A stretch of 64,000 nucleotides of DNA, taken from Alphaproteobacteria bacterium PA2. Its GTDB lineage: Bacteria; Pseudomonadota; Alphaproteobacteria; Caulobacterales; Caulobacteraceae. Shown here piece after piece: positions 9,482 to 19,732 of the stretch (positions are counted from its first letter, which is position 1; each line of letters starts with the position of its first letter). Location: contig NKIZ01000001.1 of NCBI GenBank assembly GCA_002256425.1, positions 744,001 to 808,000 of the forward strand. The letters run 5' to 3'. The notes under the pieces were generated by a model. It did not search any database. It was not told the DNA's origin and saw only the letters and a list, made by a program, of their open reading frames with translations. The translations under genes and the position numbers were made by a program.

Positions 9482-10660
9482 TTATTTGCGCATCCGCCAG
9501 GCCTTCGACTGGGATCCGACCACAGACACCAGATCGCCCATGGTCAGGTTCATGTCGACCAGGTGCAGACCCCAGTCCTCGCTGACCTTCGGACCAATCA
9601 TGACGTCGCCCCGAATGTCGTCCAGGCGGGGGTCCGCGGGATCGGCGTTCACATGGACTTCAAGATAATTGAACCCGTTCCTTGAAACGCATTGTCCGGT
9701 CAGCAGGCCGGGCGTCGAGACAAAGGGTGTCCTGATCGCGGTTCCCTTCGACGTCCACAGGGACCGGTCCTGGCCATTGCCCGTTGTCGAGAGATAGGCG
9801 TTGAGCGGGGCGGATCCTCCGGCCAGACCCGCCGGATTGGTGCAGGCGACGATCATGTTTGAGCCCGCCTCACGCGGTCTGCCAAACCGGCTGTTTGCCG
9901 GCGGGGGAATGGTGTCGCGAAAGCTTGCAAAGGCGATGACGCAGCCGGTCTGGGTATTGCTTGCGCAGGTCGGAATGGACTTCAGCAGTCCCGTGGTCTT
10001 GCCCGGTTCGATCGGGAGGCCGGTCCCGGCCAGTATGGCCGAAACCAGCAGCTTCTGGGACGGCTTGCCGTCGATCTCGCTGGCCAGCAACCGGGTCAGA
10101 ACCCCGGCGCCCTGGGAGTGGCCGATCAGGACGACGCCTCGTCCCTTGTTCTCATGGGCGAGATAGTACTTCCAGGCGTCGACCACGTCCTGATAGCCGG
10201 TGTCGGGTCGAGGTGCATTCGCCGCCATGCCCCCAGGCAGGGCCTGGCCGGAAATTGTCGCTCGAAGGGCGGTCAGGGTGAACTGGCGGTACATGGGCGC
10301 ATAGACCCTGCACTTTGAGGCAAATCTCGAGAGCTGCTGCTCGACGACACTCGTCTCCTCGGCGTTCGGGATCATGTCCGACAGGACCGACTTGTCGTTG
10401 GAAACGGTCGGGTAGACGTAAAAGCAGTCGATCGGCGCCTTGGGGTCGGCCTTCCAGGCCTCGTCCTGCAGGTCGCCATTGGCCTTGATGATGGTGGAGG
10501 AATTGTCGCCCGTGCAGGCGTCGCTCCGTCCCGGCCAGCAAAGCCAGGAGGTCTTGTCGCCATAGTCATTGGCGGGGGGCTGGCTCTGGGCGACGGCGGC
10601 AGGGGCGAGCACTGTCATTGCAAGGGCGGCGCTGAGTCCGGCCAGACGCATGCTGAACAT
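9482..10660 (-). CDS. DUF3089 family secreted lipase-like hydrolase
   Basis: 392 aa with a signal peptide (hydrophobic run, then Val-Ala-Gln near residue 25). The DUF3089 marker Phe-Tyr-Val-Tyr-Pro-Thr lies near residue 85, and the alpha/beta-hydrolase nucleophile elbow Gly-His-Ser-Gln-Gly near residue 182. It lies between cobT and a sensor kinase and is probably an independent insertion into the cob region. The substrate is unknown. Confidence 0.82.
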   Translation of the reverse strand: MFSMRLAGLSAALAMTVLAPAAVAQSQPPANDYGDKTSWLCWPGRSDACTGDNSSTIIKANGDLQDEAWKADPKAPIDCFYVYPTVSNDKSVLSDMIPNAEETSVVEQQLSRFASKCRVYAPMYRQFTLTALRATISGQALPGGMAANAPRPDTGYQDVVDAWKYYLAHENKGRGVVLIGHSQGAGVLTRLLASEIDGKPSQKLLVSAILAGTGLPIEPGKTTGLLKSIPTCASNTQTGCVIAFASFRDTIPPPANSRFGRPREAGSNMIVACTNPAGLAGGSAPLNAYLSTTGNGQDRSLWTSKGTAIRTPFVSTPGLLTGQCVSRNGFNYLEVHVNADPADPRLDDIRGDVMIGPKVSEDWGLHLVDMNLTMGDLVSVVGSQSKAWRMRK

Positions 10661-10738
10661 GGTTTCCTCAAAAATCGTTCTTGTGATTATGAAGAAATCA
10701 TCCCGCCGCAGGGTCGGGAGGTCCAGCGCTAAGTTCGA

Positions 10739-12859
10739 TCAGGCCGCAGCAGATCGGGCGCTGGCGTCCCGGAGTTCGTCAAGGGCCTGGGCGATGGCGG
10801 TCATCATCTTGCCCACCTCGATCGGCTTGGGCACGGTTCCGGACATGCCAGCCCTTTTGTATTCCAGGACATGGTGGCTCATGACATTTGCCGAGAGGGC
10901 GAGGATCGGCGTGCGGGGCACGCCTTCTTCGGCCTCCCAGGCGCGGATCGTGGTTGTGGCCTCAACGCCGTTCATCTCAGGCATCTGGATGTCCATGAGA
11001 ACCACGTCGAAGGCGCCGGTCTTGACCGCCTCAACGGCTTCGCGGCCATTGCCAACAAGGGTGAGCGCCACATTCATCGGCTCCAGAAGGGCCTTCAGGA
11101 TCAGCTGGTTGGTGTCATTGTCCTCAGCGGCGAGAATCCGAACGGGTGGCCCCTCGAAGCACACATCCTGGCTCTCGGCCGTCACCGCGTCGGTCGTAAC
11201 CACGGAACAGCGTTTGAGGGGAAGATTGAAGGCAAACGTCGAGCCTTCGCCGACCTCGCTGGTCAGGGTCATCCGGCCGCCCATGAGGGTGACGAGCTCG
11301 CGGGAAATGGCCAGGCCAAGGCCAGTGCCGCCAAACCGTCGCGTGGTCGAGGCGTCGACCTGGCTGAACTTCTGGAAGAGGTCGTTGATGCGGTCCTTGG
11401 GAATGCCCATGCCTGTATCGCGGACGACAAACTTCAGACCAAGGACTGTCGCTTCAACGCGCACGACAATTTCGCCGGCGTTGGTGAACTTCACGGCATT
11501 GGAGACCAGGTTGGCGATCACCTGACGCAGACGGGCGCCGTCGCCCAGCCAGATGCCCCGGGCGTCCCGTTCAACCTCCAGCTTCAGGGCGACCCCCTTC
11601 TGACTGGCCAGGGGACTGAAGGTCGAGCAGGCGACCTCCATGGCGTCCACCACATCAAACTCGTGATTGTCGATTTCCAGGCGTCCGGCTTCGATCTTGG
11701 AAAAGTCCAGAACGTCGTTGAGAACGGTCAGCAGGCTCTGCCCGGAATCCCTGATGATGGTCAGACGCTCGGCCTGATCAGGTGACAATTCCCGACGCGC
11801 CATGACCTGGGCCATGCCGAGAATGCCGTTCAGAGGGGTCCGGATTTCATGGCTCATATTGGCCAGGAACTGGGACTTCGCGATATTGGCCGAGTCCGCC
11901 ATGTCCTTTGCCCGGACCAGGGCGTCCATGGTGCGGTCCAGGGCGTCTTCGCCGGCGGCAAGCTCACGGAAGATCCCCTGAACGCGGAGGGCCAGGGCAA
12001 AGGCGGCGGCGGTCAGGATGATCAATCCCAGCACAATTGACGGGGCAGCTTCCTCCAGGGCGACCAGGCCAGGCCGCCCGGGGCTCCAGGTTACTGTGCT
12101 TCCGACATACCCGTTGATGTCCACCAGTGGCACTTCGGCCGTGGCTTTCCTGTCAGCCCTGGCGCCAAGACGGAGGTTCTGAAGCGGCAGTTCACCCGAT
12201 CCGCCCTGCAGGCTGTCGACATCGAGCTTGCGGATGATGACGGTCACAGGCGTCGGCCCGGGCTGTCGGCGCACGGTCGGGCGTTCGGGGACAACCCGTC
12301 CTGCCGCAATCAGGTAAGACTTGCCGTTGGAATTTACGATCCCGGCCCGCGCCTGAACTGCTTCGATATCCACCTTGTTCGCCAGGACGGGAACCGTGCT
12401 GTTCACCTGTTCCTCGGCGCGGATCTCCCGGATCAGCGGCTGCAGGTCGAGGGTCAGCTGGGCGAGGGCTTCGGCGCTGATCCCAGACCCGCTTGTCGCC
12501 CAGGCCTTGACGGTCTGGTTCCTGGAATCCAGCAGAACCGCGCCATCCTGTTTGAGATTGGACAGGAAGTAATGGCCAATCTCGAAGTCAGCCCAGCTCA
12601 GGTCGGCCCGCCCGGCGAGCGACTTGTAGGCTTCATCCCAGGCGCAGAAGGTTTGGATGTCCCGGATCATTTGCGCAGACATGGCGTCAATGCGCTTTGA
12701 GACCGCCCTGCGCTCCTGCGCCAGTTCGGCCCTGTCGGACTGATGGGTCATGTAGGCGAACAGGCTCGCGCTTCCGGCCAGAACCAGACCAAGCACGATC
12801 AGGCCCAGCATGACGATGCGCCGCATCGCCGTTCGCCTGTAGTGTTTGTTCGCCGACAT
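10739..12859 (-). CDS. CHASE4-domain hybrid sensor histidine kinase with receiver
   Basis: 706 aa if translation starts at 12859 (Met-Ser-Ala-Asn-Lys); an upstream ATG at 12952 is in frame but adds a non-conserved leader. Domains: TM1 about residues 12-35, periplasmic CHASE4-like domain (Phe-Cys-Ala-Trp-Asp-Glu signature) to about 255, TM2 about 265-290, HisKA with phospho-acceptor His337 in Ser-His-Glu-Ile-Arg-Thr-Pro, HATPase with N, G1 and G2 boxes (Asp-Thr-Gly-Met-Gly-Ile and Gly-Thr-Gly-Leu-Gly-Leu), and a C-terminal receiver with Asp623. No separate response regulator is adjacent, so the output partner is unknown. Confidence 0.9.
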   Translation of the reverse strand: MSANKHYRRTAMRRIVMLGLIVLGLVLAGSASLFAYMTHQSDRAELAQERRAVSKRIDAMSAQMIRDIQTFCAWDEAYKSLAGRADLSWADFEIGHYFLSNLKQDGAVLLDSRNQTVKAWATSGSGISAEALAQLTLDLQPLIREIRAEEQVNSTVPVLANKVDIEAVQARAGIVNSNGKSYLIAAGRVVPERPTVRRQPGPTPVTVIIRKLDVDSLQGGSGELPLQNLRLGARADRKATAEVPLVDINGYVGSTVTWSPGRPGLVALEEAAPSIVLGLIILTAAAFALALRVQGIFRELAAGEDALDRTMDALVRAKDMADSANIAKSQFLANMSHEIRTPLNGILGMAQVMARRELSPDQAERLTIIRDSGQSLLTVLNDVLDFSKIEAGRLEIDNHEFDVVDAMEVACSTFSPLASQKGVALKLEVERDARGIWLGDGARLRQVIANLVSNAVKFTNAGEIVVRVEATVLGLKFVVRDTGMGIPKDRINDLFQKFSQVDASTTRRFGGTGLGLAISRELVTLMGGRMTLTSEVGEGSTFAFNLPLKRCSVVTTDAVTAESQDVCFEGPPVRILAAEDNDTNQLILKALLEPMNVALTLVGNGREAVEAVKTGAFDVVLMDIQMPEMNGVEATTTIRAWEAEEGVPRTPILALSANVMSHHVLEYKRAGMSGTVPKPIEVGKMMTAIAQALDELRDASARSAAA

Positions 12860-12999
12860 GTCCGCCCGGGGTACTCCTCCAGGGCAGTATGTCGTGGACC
12901 TGTCTCGAAACGGTAAATCGCCGATAGGCCGCTGAGAACAGCTCAGAACCACAAGGCGCTGAGCCGTTCCAGGGGTCTCCAGCGGCCCCGATGCTCAGG

Positions 13000-14004
13000 T
13001 CAGGAAACCCGGAGGCGCGCCGTGCTTTCCGGCAGGTCCTGACCAAAGGCGCGCTGGAAGAATTCGGCTACAGCGCCGCGCTCAAGCTCATCGCACTTGT
13101 TGAGGAAGGTCATCCGGAAGGACAGGGCCAGGTCGCCGCCGAAGATCTCGGCATTCTGGGCCCAGGTGATCACGGTCCGCGGGCTCATGACGGTGGAGAT
13201 ATCACCGTTCATGAAGGCGTTCCGGGTCATGTCGGCGACCCGGACCATGGCGGCGATGGTCCGCTTGCCCTCGGCGTTGTCGTAATGCGGCGACTTGGCC
13301 AGCACGATGTCGGCTTCCATGTCATGGGGCAGGTAGTTCAGGGTCGTGACAATCGACCAACGGTCCATCTGGCCCTGATTGATCTGCTGGGTGCCGTGGT
13401 AGAGGCCGGTGGTGTCGCCCAGGCCAATGGTGTTGGTCGTGGAGAACAGCCGGAAGAAGGGGTTCGGCTTGATGACCCGGTTCTGGTCCAGCAGGGTCAG
13501 CTTGCCCTGGGCTTCCAGTACGCGCTGGATCACGAACATCACGTCCGGGCGGCCGGCGTCATATTCGTCGAACACCAGGGCGATGGGCCGCTGGATGGTC
13601 CAGGGCAGGATGCCTTCCCGGAATTCGGTGATCTGCTTGCCGTCCTTCAGGACGATGGCGTCCTTGCCGACCAGATCGATACGCGACACATGGCTGTCCA
13701 GGTTCACCCGGATCAGCGGCCAGTTCAGCCGGGCGGCGACCTGCTCGATGTGGGTCGACTTGCCGGTGCCGTGATAGCCCTGCACCATGACCCGACGGTC
13801 AAAGGCGAAGCCGGCGCAGATGGCGCGGGTCGTTTCCGCATCAAACTTGTAGGCCGGGTCGATGTCGGGGACATGGGAGTCCCGCGTCGAGAAGGCCGGG
13901 ACCATCATGTCGTCATCGACCCCGAAAGCTTCGCGCAGGGAAACCTTCTTGTCGGGGACAAGCGAGATGAGGTTGTCGTCTTGGGTATCGGCTAATGAAG
14001 TCAT
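13000..14004 (-). CDS. cobS: Cobaltochelatase AAA+ subunit CobS
   Basis: 334 aa, the standard CobS length. Walker A is Gly-Tyr-His-Gly-Thr-Gly-Lys-Ser-Thr near residue 98, Walker B Leu-Val-Phe-Asp-Glu-Tyr-Asp near 162, and the sensor-1 region Phe-Ser-Thr-Thr-Asn near 207. It forms the ATPase ring of the cobalt chelatase with CobT. It stands in the conserved alphaproteobacterial bolA/dnaJ/cobS/cobT neighbourhood, here interrupted by the TfdA gene on one side and by two genes before cobT on the other. Confidence 0.93.
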   Translation of the reverse strand: MTSLADTQDDNLISLVPDKKVSLREAFGVDDDMMVPAFSTRDSHVPDIDPAYKFDAETTRAICAGFAFDRRVMVQGYHGTGKSTHIEQVAARLNWPLIRVNLDSHVSRIDLVGKDAIVLKDGKQITEFREGILPWTIQRPIALVFDEYDAGRPDVMFVIQRVLEAQGKLTLLDQNRVIKPNPFFRLFSTTNTIGLGDTTGLYHGTQQINQGQMDRWSIVTTLNYLPHDMEADIVLAKSPHYDNAEGKRTIAAMVRVADMTRNAFMNGDISTVMSPRTVITWAQNAEIFGGDLALSFRMTFLNKCDELERGAVAEFFQRAFGQDLPESTARLRVS

Positions 14005-14103
14005 GGCGAGTTTGGATTACAAGGTTCTCGGCCTGATGCAAACGGCTGTTTGCCGCCGCAGGGTGGTGAAATAACAAACCAGGGACGGGGGAGGGCTGCC
14101 GCC

Positions 14104-14973
14104 ATGGCAATGAGCACGGGTCTGCGGGACGGACTGAAGATCACCCCCCATGAAAATGGCTTCGGCGCCGAGATTTCCGGCGTCGATCTCGCAATGCCGC
14201 TCCCGGACAGCCTTCGCGCCGAAATCCATTCAGCCTGGGCTGAACATGCCGTGCTCAGCTTTCGCGACCAGCCCCTGACCCTGGACCAGCTTGAGGCCTT
14301 CACCCAGTCCATTGGTCCCTTCGGCAAGGATCCCTTCATCCAGCCCATGCCGGGGCGACCCAATGTTCTGGAACTGCGCCGGGAACCTGACGAGAAGGCG
14401 ACCAATTTCGGGGCTGGCTGGCATTCTGACTGGAGTTTCATGGAAACCCCGCCGGCGGCGACCCTGTTGCGGTCAGAAGTGACGCCGCCGGTGGGCGGGG
14501 AAACCTTCTTCGCCGATGGCCGCCGGGCCTATGACGATTTGTCGGAGACCATGAAGGCGGACCTGGCCTCCCTGAGGGCGGTGCACTCAGCCGGTCGCGC
14601 CTATGGCGTACAAGGGGTCTTCGCCCGGGAGACGGAAAAGCGGACCATGAAGATCGTCGTGTCCGAAGAGGCCGACTCCCAGCTCAGCCACCCCCTTGTC
14701 CGGACGCATCCGGTGACTGGCCGCAAGGCGCTTTATGTCAGCCCTGTCTATACGATCGGCATTGAGGGCATGGGCGAGAAGGAGAGCCAGGACCTGCTGA
14801 CCTCCCTCTTCGCCCACATGATCCAGCAGCAATACATCTACCGGCATCACTGGACCCAGGGCGCCGTTCTGCTTTGGGATAACCGCTGCACCATGCATCT
14901 GGCCAAGGGCGGCTATGACGGCCATCTGAGGGTCATGCACCGGACAACGGTGGCCGGCGAGATTCCTGCCTAG
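14104..14973 (+). CDS. TauD/TfdA family Fe(II)/2-oxoglutarate dioxygenase
   Basis: 289 aa from the ATG at 14104, which has a GGGGGAGGG ribosome site nine bases upstream. Iron ligands are His107-x-Asp109 (Trp-His-Ser-Asp) and distal His279 (Met-His-Arg). The 2-oxoglutarate-binding region includes Leu-Trp-Asp-Asn-Arg. This is the alkylsulfonate/taurine or aryloxyalkanoate dioxygenase family; no sulfonate transporter is adjacent, so the substrate is open. It is read divergently from cobS across a 100-bp gap and converges on the J-domain gene with a four-base overlap. Confidence 0.88.
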   Translation: MAMSTGLRDGLKITPHENGFGAEISGVDLAMPLPDSLRAEIHSAWAEHAVLSFRDQPLTLDQLEAFTQSIGPFGKDPFIQPMPGRPNVLELRREPDEKATNFGAGWHSDWSFMETPPAATLLRSEVTPPVGGETFFADGRRAYDDLSETMKADLASLRAVHSAGRAYGVQGVFARETEKRTMKIVVSEEADSQLSHPLVRTHPVTGRKALYVSPVYTIGIEGMGEKESQDLLTSLFAHMIQQQYIYRHHWTQGAVLLWDNRCTMHLAKGGYDGHLRVMHRTTVAGEIPA

Positions 14974-15623
14974 GCCATCCGCGCCTTGCGCAGGATCTGG
15001 TAGGCTTTGATGACCCGGTGGAGCTTGTGCTCCGCCGACCTGTCACCGCCGTTGGAGTCCGGGTGGCAGCGCTTGACCAGTTCGATGTAGCGCGCCCGGA
15101 TCTTCGGGGTGTCCGCCGTTTCGTCCAGGTCCAGGTCCGCCAGGGCGTTCCGCTCCAGCTTGCCCAGCTTGCGGCCCTCAGGCGCGGCGGCAGGGCGATT
15201 CGGTCCCAGACCGCTGCCGAAGAGGTTGAACGGGTCGCGATAGCCCTGGCCCTTTCGGAAGCCAGCCTCGGCGGTGGCGGCTTCCCGGGAGAAGCGGCCA
15301 GCCTTGAATTCCCAGGTCGGACGGTCGCCGGCGGCGCTCTGGGCCTGACGGGCGCGGATTTCGCCTTCGCTCATGCCGGCGAAGAAGTTCCAGTTGCGGT
15401 TATATTCCGCCGCGTGGGCCTGGCAGAACCAGTAGTGTTCATTGGGCAGATCGCGGGATTTGGGGGCCTTGGCGCTGCCCGCCAACCGGCAGCCGGCATG
15501 GTCGCAGACCTTCTCGCCGGGCTTCAGCGCATAGACGTCGTCGGACTGCGCTGCTTCCTCGGGAGAAGGCGGACGCACCCGTATATCGACGAACTTCGGC
15601 TTGTATTGAAAAGCACCGGCCAT
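14970..15623 (-). CDS. J-domain (DnaJ-like) molecular chaperone
   Basis: 217 aa. The J domain is at the C-terminus (about 155-217) with the His-Pro-Asp motif in Lys-Arg-Cys-His-Pro-Asp-Ser-Asn. The N-terminal half holds Cys residues in Cys-Asp-His-Ala-Gly-Cys and Trp-Phe-Cys-Gln-Ala-His, suggesting a small metal-binding unit. This architecture is a standard neighbour of cobS and bolA in alphaproteobacteria. It would stimulate an Hsp70 ATPase; the client is unknown. Confidence 0.88.
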   Translation of the reverse strand: MAGAFQYKPKFVDIRVRPPSPEEAAQSDDVYALKPGEKVCDHAGCRLAGSAKAPKSRDLPNEHYWFCQAHAAEYNRNWNFFAGMSEGEIRARQAQSAAGDRPTWEFKAGRFSREAATAEAGFRKGQGYRDPFNLFGSGLGPNRPAAAPEGRKLGKLERNALADLDLDETADTPKIRARYIELVKRCHPDSNGGDRSAEHKLHRVIKAYQILRKARMA

Positions 15624-15675
15624 GGCCTGATTATGATGCCGTAAAAGACCCTTTCAAGAATTGAAGATTTGTCCG

Positions 15676-15948
15676 ATGGGCGCTATGATCGATGCCATTC
15701 ATAACAAGCTGACTGCGGCCCTGGCGCCCACCCGTCTTGAGGTGGTCGACGACTCGGCGCGACATGCCGGTCACGCAGGTGCGCAGCCCGGTGGCGAGAC
15801 TCATTTCAACCTCGTGGTCGAGTCGAAGGCCTTTGAGGGGCTTTCAAAGGTCGCGCGCCAGCGGGCCGTGTATCGGATACTTTCGGACGAACTTGCGGGA
15901 TCGCTACACGCCTTGTCGGTGAAAGCGCTCGCGCCCGGCGAGACCTGA
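15676..15948 (+). CDS. bolA: BolA family protein
   Basis: 90 aa from the ATG at 15676; an in-frame TTG at 15661 would add five residues and is less likely. The BolA core shows His-Ala-Gly-His-Ala-Gly followed by Glu-Thr-His-Phe-Asn-Leu-Val-Val-Glu-Ser and the C-terminal His-Ala-Leu-Ser-Val-Lys. BolA proteins pair with monothiol glutaredoxins in Fe-S cluster handling. It is divergent from the J-domain gene across 52 bases. Confidence 0.9.
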   Translation: MGAMIDAIHNKLTAALAPTRLEVVDDSARHAGHAGAQPGGETHFNLVVESKAFEGLSKVARQRAVYRILSDELAGSLHALSVKALAPGET

Positions 15949-16002
15949 TCTATAATTTGACCGCTTGCCGTTCATTCCAACGGCCGCGCTTGGGAGGCGT
16001 GA

Positions 16003-16509
16003 GTGCATACGAATTTGACCGTCAACGGCCAGGCCCACGCGCTTGACCACGACACCCGGACCACACTTCTGGACGCCCTGCGTGAGACCCTTGACCTCAA
16101 GGGGACCAAGAAGGGTTGTGATCACGGCCAATGCGGCGCCTGCACCGTGCTGGTGAATGGCGTCCGCATCAACGCCTGCCTGTCCCTGGTCGCCATGCAC
16201 GATGGCGACGAGATCGTGACCATTGAAGGGCTGGCCTCAGGCGACACCCTGCATCCGGTTCAGCAGGCCTTCCTGACCCAGGACGCCCTGCAGTGCGGCT
16301 ATTGCACCCCGGGTCAGATCTGTTCGACGGTTGGCATGTTGCGCGAGGTGGCCGATGGCCAGCCCAGCCAGGCGACGGAAAACCTCAGCGGCAGGATTTC
16401 CCTCACCGACGCCGAGATCCGCGAACGCATGAGCGGCAATCTCTGCCGTTGCTCGGCCTATCCCCAGATTCTTGCGGCGATCCGCAGCGTTGCGGGAGAG
16501 CCGGCATGA
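16003..16509 (+). CDS. Aldehyde oxidoreductase 2Fe-2S subunit (PaoA/YagT-like)
   Basis: 168 aa from a GTG preceded by GGGAGG. Two [2Fe-2S] sites are visible: Cys-Asp-His-Gly-Gln-Cys-Gly-Ala-Cys near residue 43, and Cys-Gly-Tyr-Cys with Cys-Arg-Cys near residues 97 and 148. It carries electrons from the molybdenum centre to FAD. Unlike E. coli PaoA there is no N-terminal Tat leader, so the complex should be cytoplasmic. The stop overlaps the FAD-subunit start (ATGA). Confidence 0.9.
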   Translation: MHTNLTVNGQAHALDHDTRTTLLDALRETLDLKGTKKGCDHGQCGACTVLVNGVRINACLSLVAMHDGDEIVTIEGLASGDTLHPVQQAFLTQDALQCGYCTPGQICSTVGMLREVADGQPSQATENLSGRISLTDAEIRERMSGNLCRCSAYPQILAAIRSVAGEPA

Positions 16510-17459
16510 AGCCCTTCACCTATGAGCGCGCCAAGGATGTCGCCTCCGCCGTGAAGGCGGTCCGCGCGAATCCCGGGGCAAAATTCCTGGCCGGCGGCAC
16601 AAACCTGCTCGACCTCATGAAGTCGGAAGTCGAACGGCCCAGCCATCTCGTCGATATTGGCCGACTTCCCCTGGCCTCCATCGAGACCACCCGGGACGGC
16701 GGCCTGAGGATCGGCGCCATGACCACCAACAGCCAGGTGGCCTCGGACGCCCGGGTCCGCAGCCTGTACCCGGTCCTCGCCCAGTCGATCGTTTCCGGCG
16801 GGTCGGCCCAGTTGCGCAACAAGGCGACGACGGGCGGCAACCTGATGCAGCGCACCCGCTGCCCCTACTTCTATGACACCGCCAAGCCCTGCAACAAACG
16901 ACTGCCAGGGTCCGGCTGCGCGGCTCTGGGCGGCCTCAACCGCAACAGCGCCATATTCGGGACCAGCGACGCCTGCATCGCCACCAACCCTTCGGACATG
17001 GGTGTGGCCCTGGCGGCCCTGGACGCGACGGTGGAGACCCTGACGGCGGACGGAGTCACCCGCTCCCTGTCGGTCGCCGACCTGCACAGGCTTCCGGGCG
17101 ACACGCCGGAAATTGAAACCGAACTCAAGCCAGGCGAGCTGATCACCTGTGTCGTTGTACCGCCCGCGCCTCCCGGCGGTCAGGTCTATCGCAAGGTCCG
17201 CGACCGGGCCTCCTATGCCGGCGGAATTGTCAGCGTTGCTGCGGTGGCGGGACGGGTCGCCTGGGGCGGCGTGTCGCTCAAACCCTGGCGGGCGGCGAAG
17301 ACCGAGGCCGCCCTGGCGGCCGGAGCGCCAATCGCTGAAGCCGTTGCTGCCGAACTCGCCGGGGCTGAGCCTCGCGGGAAGAACAGTTTCAAGATCGCCC
17401 TGATCGGACGGCTGACCGCCTCCGCTCTGGACGAAACCCTGTCGGGGAGGCGCGCATGA
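16506..17459 (+). CDS. Aldehyde oxidoreductase FAD-binding subunit (PaoB/YagS-like)
   Basis: 317 aa. The start at 16506 overlaps the preceding stop. FAD motif Ala-Gly-Gly-Thr-Asn-Leu is near residue 34 and Thr-Thr-Gly-Gly-Asn near 110. Cys119, Cys129 and Cys138 lie in an insert like the one that binds the extra [4Fe-4S] cluster of PaoB, with another Cys in Asp-Ala-Cys-Ile-Ala. This distinguishes it from ordinary xanthine dehydrogenase medium subunits. The stop overlaps the next start. Confidence 0.9.
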   Translation: MKPFTYERAKDVASAVKAVRANPGAKFLAGGTNLLDLMKSEVERPSHLVDIGRLPLASIETTRDGGLRIGAMTTNSQVASDARVRSLYPVLAQSIVSGGSAQLRNKATTGGNLMQRTRCPYFYDTAKPCNKRLPGSGCAALGGLNRNSAIFGTSDACIATNPSDMGVALAALDATVETLTADGVTRSLSVADLHRLPGDTPEIETELKPGELITCVVVPPAPPGGQVYRKVRDRASYAGGIVSVAAVAGRVAWGGVSLKPWRAAKTEAALAAGAPIAEAVAAELAGAEPRGKNSFKIALIGRLTASALDETLSGRRA

Positions 17460-19720
17460 GTTCGGTCAAGGATTGGGCCGCCCCCAACCCGGTTTCTGAA
17501 AACCGCTCGGGACTGATCGGCAAGAATGTCGACCGCTATGAGGGTCGCCTGAAGGTCACCGGGACAGCGCCCTATGCCTACGAGGTCGAGACCCCTTCGG
17601 CCCCGGCCTATGGCCATGCTGTTGGCGCCACCATCGCCCGCGGTCGGGTTGTCTCCATCGATACGACAGCGGCCAAGGCCTCGCCCGGCGTGAAGCTGGT
17701 CTGGACCCATGAGAGCGTTCCGGCTCAAGCCGCCCGGGGCGAGCGGGCCAATCCCCGCAGCCAGCGTGCGTCCAACCCGGCCATGGCCTCGGATTCCGTC
17801 GAGTTCTACGGCCAGACCGTGGCCTTCGTGGCGGCCGACACCCTGGAAAACGCCAGGGCTGCCGCAGCCCTGATCCAGATCACCTATGACGCCCAACCGG
17901 CCGTGGTGGATTTTCTGGCCAGTCTGGATCAGGCGGAAATGCCCCCCGGCGAGGAGGACGTCGAAGTCGGCGACTTCAGCGCAGGATATGAAGGCTCGAG
18001 CGTGAAGCTGGACGAGACCTATTTCAGCCCGATCGCCAACCACGCCCAGATGGAGCCCTGCGCCACCACCGCCTGGTGGGATGGCGACAAGGTTACTGTG
18101 CATACCTCCATCCAGATGGTGAAGGGCGGCCAGCACGCCCTGGCCGAGACCCTGGCCATCCCGTCCGACAAGGTGCACCTGATCACCCGCTATATCGGCG
18201 GCGGCTTTGGCGGCAAGGGCCAGTCCTATGACGACCTGACCCTGGCGGCCCTGGCGGCCCGCGAGCTGGGTCAGCCGGTCAAGGTCGCCTATACCCGCCA
18301 GCAGATGTTCCAGGCCACGATCCACCGGCCTGCCGTCCAGATGCGTGTCCGGCTGGGCGCTGAGCCCGATGGTCGCCTGAACGCCTTTTCCATCGAGGCC
18401 ATCACCCACTGCGCGCGCAATTCGCCCTTCACCGAGCACGCGGCCAACTTCTCCCGCAGCCTCTATGCGGCGCCCAATCGCCTGACCGGCCACCGGCTGG
18501 TGAAGATGGACCTGCCGGGCGCAGGCCCCATGCGGGCGCCGGGCGAAGCCACCGGCATGCTCAGCCTTGAATGCGCCATGGACGAACTGGCCGAGAAGCT
18601 GGGCATTGATCCGGTGGAGCTGCGCATCCGCAATGAGCCATCGGTTGATCCAGAGACCGGCAAGCCCTTCTCTGTGCGCCAGTTGGTGGAATGCATGCGC
18701 GAAGGCGCCCAGCGATTCGGCTGGGATCGGCGCAATGCGACTCCTGGCCAGGTCCGCGACGGTCGCTGGCTGGTGGGCATGGGCATGGCGGCGGGCATCC
18801 GCGGCAATTTCCTTCTGCCGGCCAAGGCAGGCATCCGGATCACCGCTGACGGCACGGTCACCCTGTTGCAGGGCATGACCGACATCGGCACCGGCACCTA
18901 TACCATCCTGGCCCAGATCACCGCCGAGACCCTTGGCGTGCCCCTGGATCAGGTGCGCGTTGAACTGGGCGATTCCGACATGCCCCCGGCCCCCGGCTCG
19001 GGCGGACAGTTCGGTGCGGCGACTGCCGGTTCGGCGGCCTTCGAGACCGGCATGGTCATGCGCCGCACCCTGGCGGAGTTGGCGATCAATGATCCCAATT
19101 CACCCCTGTTCGGCGCTGATCCTACCCTGGTGACCTTCGCCAACGGCAATATCGCCCTGGAGAACCAGAGCGAGAGCCTGGCCTCCCTGGTGGCCCGCGT
19201 TCAGCCCGAGGGCGTTTATGTGGAGGGGTCGATCTCTCCGGCCGCCGACGCCCGGGACTGGAGCCAGCACACCTATGGCGCCCAGTTCGCCGAGGTGGGG
19301 GTTGATGTGGTGTCCGGCGAGGTCCGCATCCGCCGCATGTTCGGCGTCTTCGCCGCCGGCCGGATCCTCAACGCCAAGACGGCCAAGAGCCAGATCACCG
19401 GCGGTATGATCTGGGGCATAGGCACTGCCCTCACCGAGACCAATCCGGTGGACCCGCGCTATGGCAGCTTCCTGGGCCAGGACCTGGGCGGCTATCTGGT
19501 TCCCAGCCACGCCGACATCGTCAATGTGGACTCGATCTTCCTCGACGAAGCCGACGACAAGGCCAATCCCCTGGGGATCAAGGGTGTGGGCGAGCTGGGC
19601 ATCTGCGGGACCGGCGCGGCCATCGCCAACGCCATCTACAATGCCTGCGGCGTGCGCCTGCGCGACTATCCCATGACGCCGGACAAGGTCCTGGAAGGCC
19701 TGATCGCCAAGGGGCTCTGA
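17456..19720 (+). CDS. Aldehyde oxidoreductase molybdenum-binding subunit (PaoC/YagR-like)
   Basis: 754 aa, close to the ~730 aa of PaoC. Molybdopterin motifs: Gly-Gly-Gly-Phe-Gly-Gly-Lys near residue 248, Met-Arg-Ala-Pro-Gly-Glu near 360 and Gln-Gly near 474. The catalytic base is Glu713 in Gly-Val-Gly-Glu-Leu-Gly. It would oxidise aldehydes to acids. The three genes are fused by ATGA overlaps, implying balanced synthesis. No XdhC/PaoD maturation gene follows, so cofactor insertion must be served from elsewhere. Confidence 0.92.
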   Translation: MSSVKDWAAPNPVSENRSGLIGKNVDRYEGRLKVTGTAPYAYEVETPSAPAYGHAVGATIARGRVVSIDTTAAKASPGVKLVWTHESVPAQAARGERANPRSQRASNPAMASDSVEFYGQTVAFVAADTLENARAAAALIQITYDAQPAVVDFLASLDQAEMPPGEEDVEVGDFSAGYEGSSVKLDETYFSPIANHAQMEPCATTAWWDGDKVTVHTSIQMVKGGQHALAETLAIPSDKVHLITRYIGGGFGGKGQSYDDLTLAALAARELGQPVKVAYTRQQMFQATIHRPAVQMRVRLGAEPDGRLNAFSIEAITHCARNSPFTEHAANFSRSLYAAPNRLTGHRLVKMDLPGAGPMRAPGEATGMLSLECAMDELAEKLGIDPVELRIRNEPSVDPETGKPFSVRQLVECMREGAQRFGWDRRNATPGQVRDGRWLVGMGMAAGIRGNFLLPAKAGIRITADGTVTLLQGMTDIGTGTYTILAQITAETLGVPLDQVRVELGDSDMPPAPGSGGQFGAATAGSAAFETGMVMRRTLAELAINDPNSPLFGADPTLVTFANGNIALENQSESLASLVARVQPEGVYVEGSISPAADARDWSQHTYGAQFAEVGVDVVSGEVRIRRMFGVFAAGRILNAKTAKSQITGGMIWGIGTALTETNPVDPRYGSFLGQDLGGYLVPSHADIVNVDSIFLDEADDKANPLGIKGVGELGICGTGAAIANAIYNACGVRLRDYPMTPDKVLEGLIAKGL

Positions 19721-19732
19721 TCCCCGGGGCGA

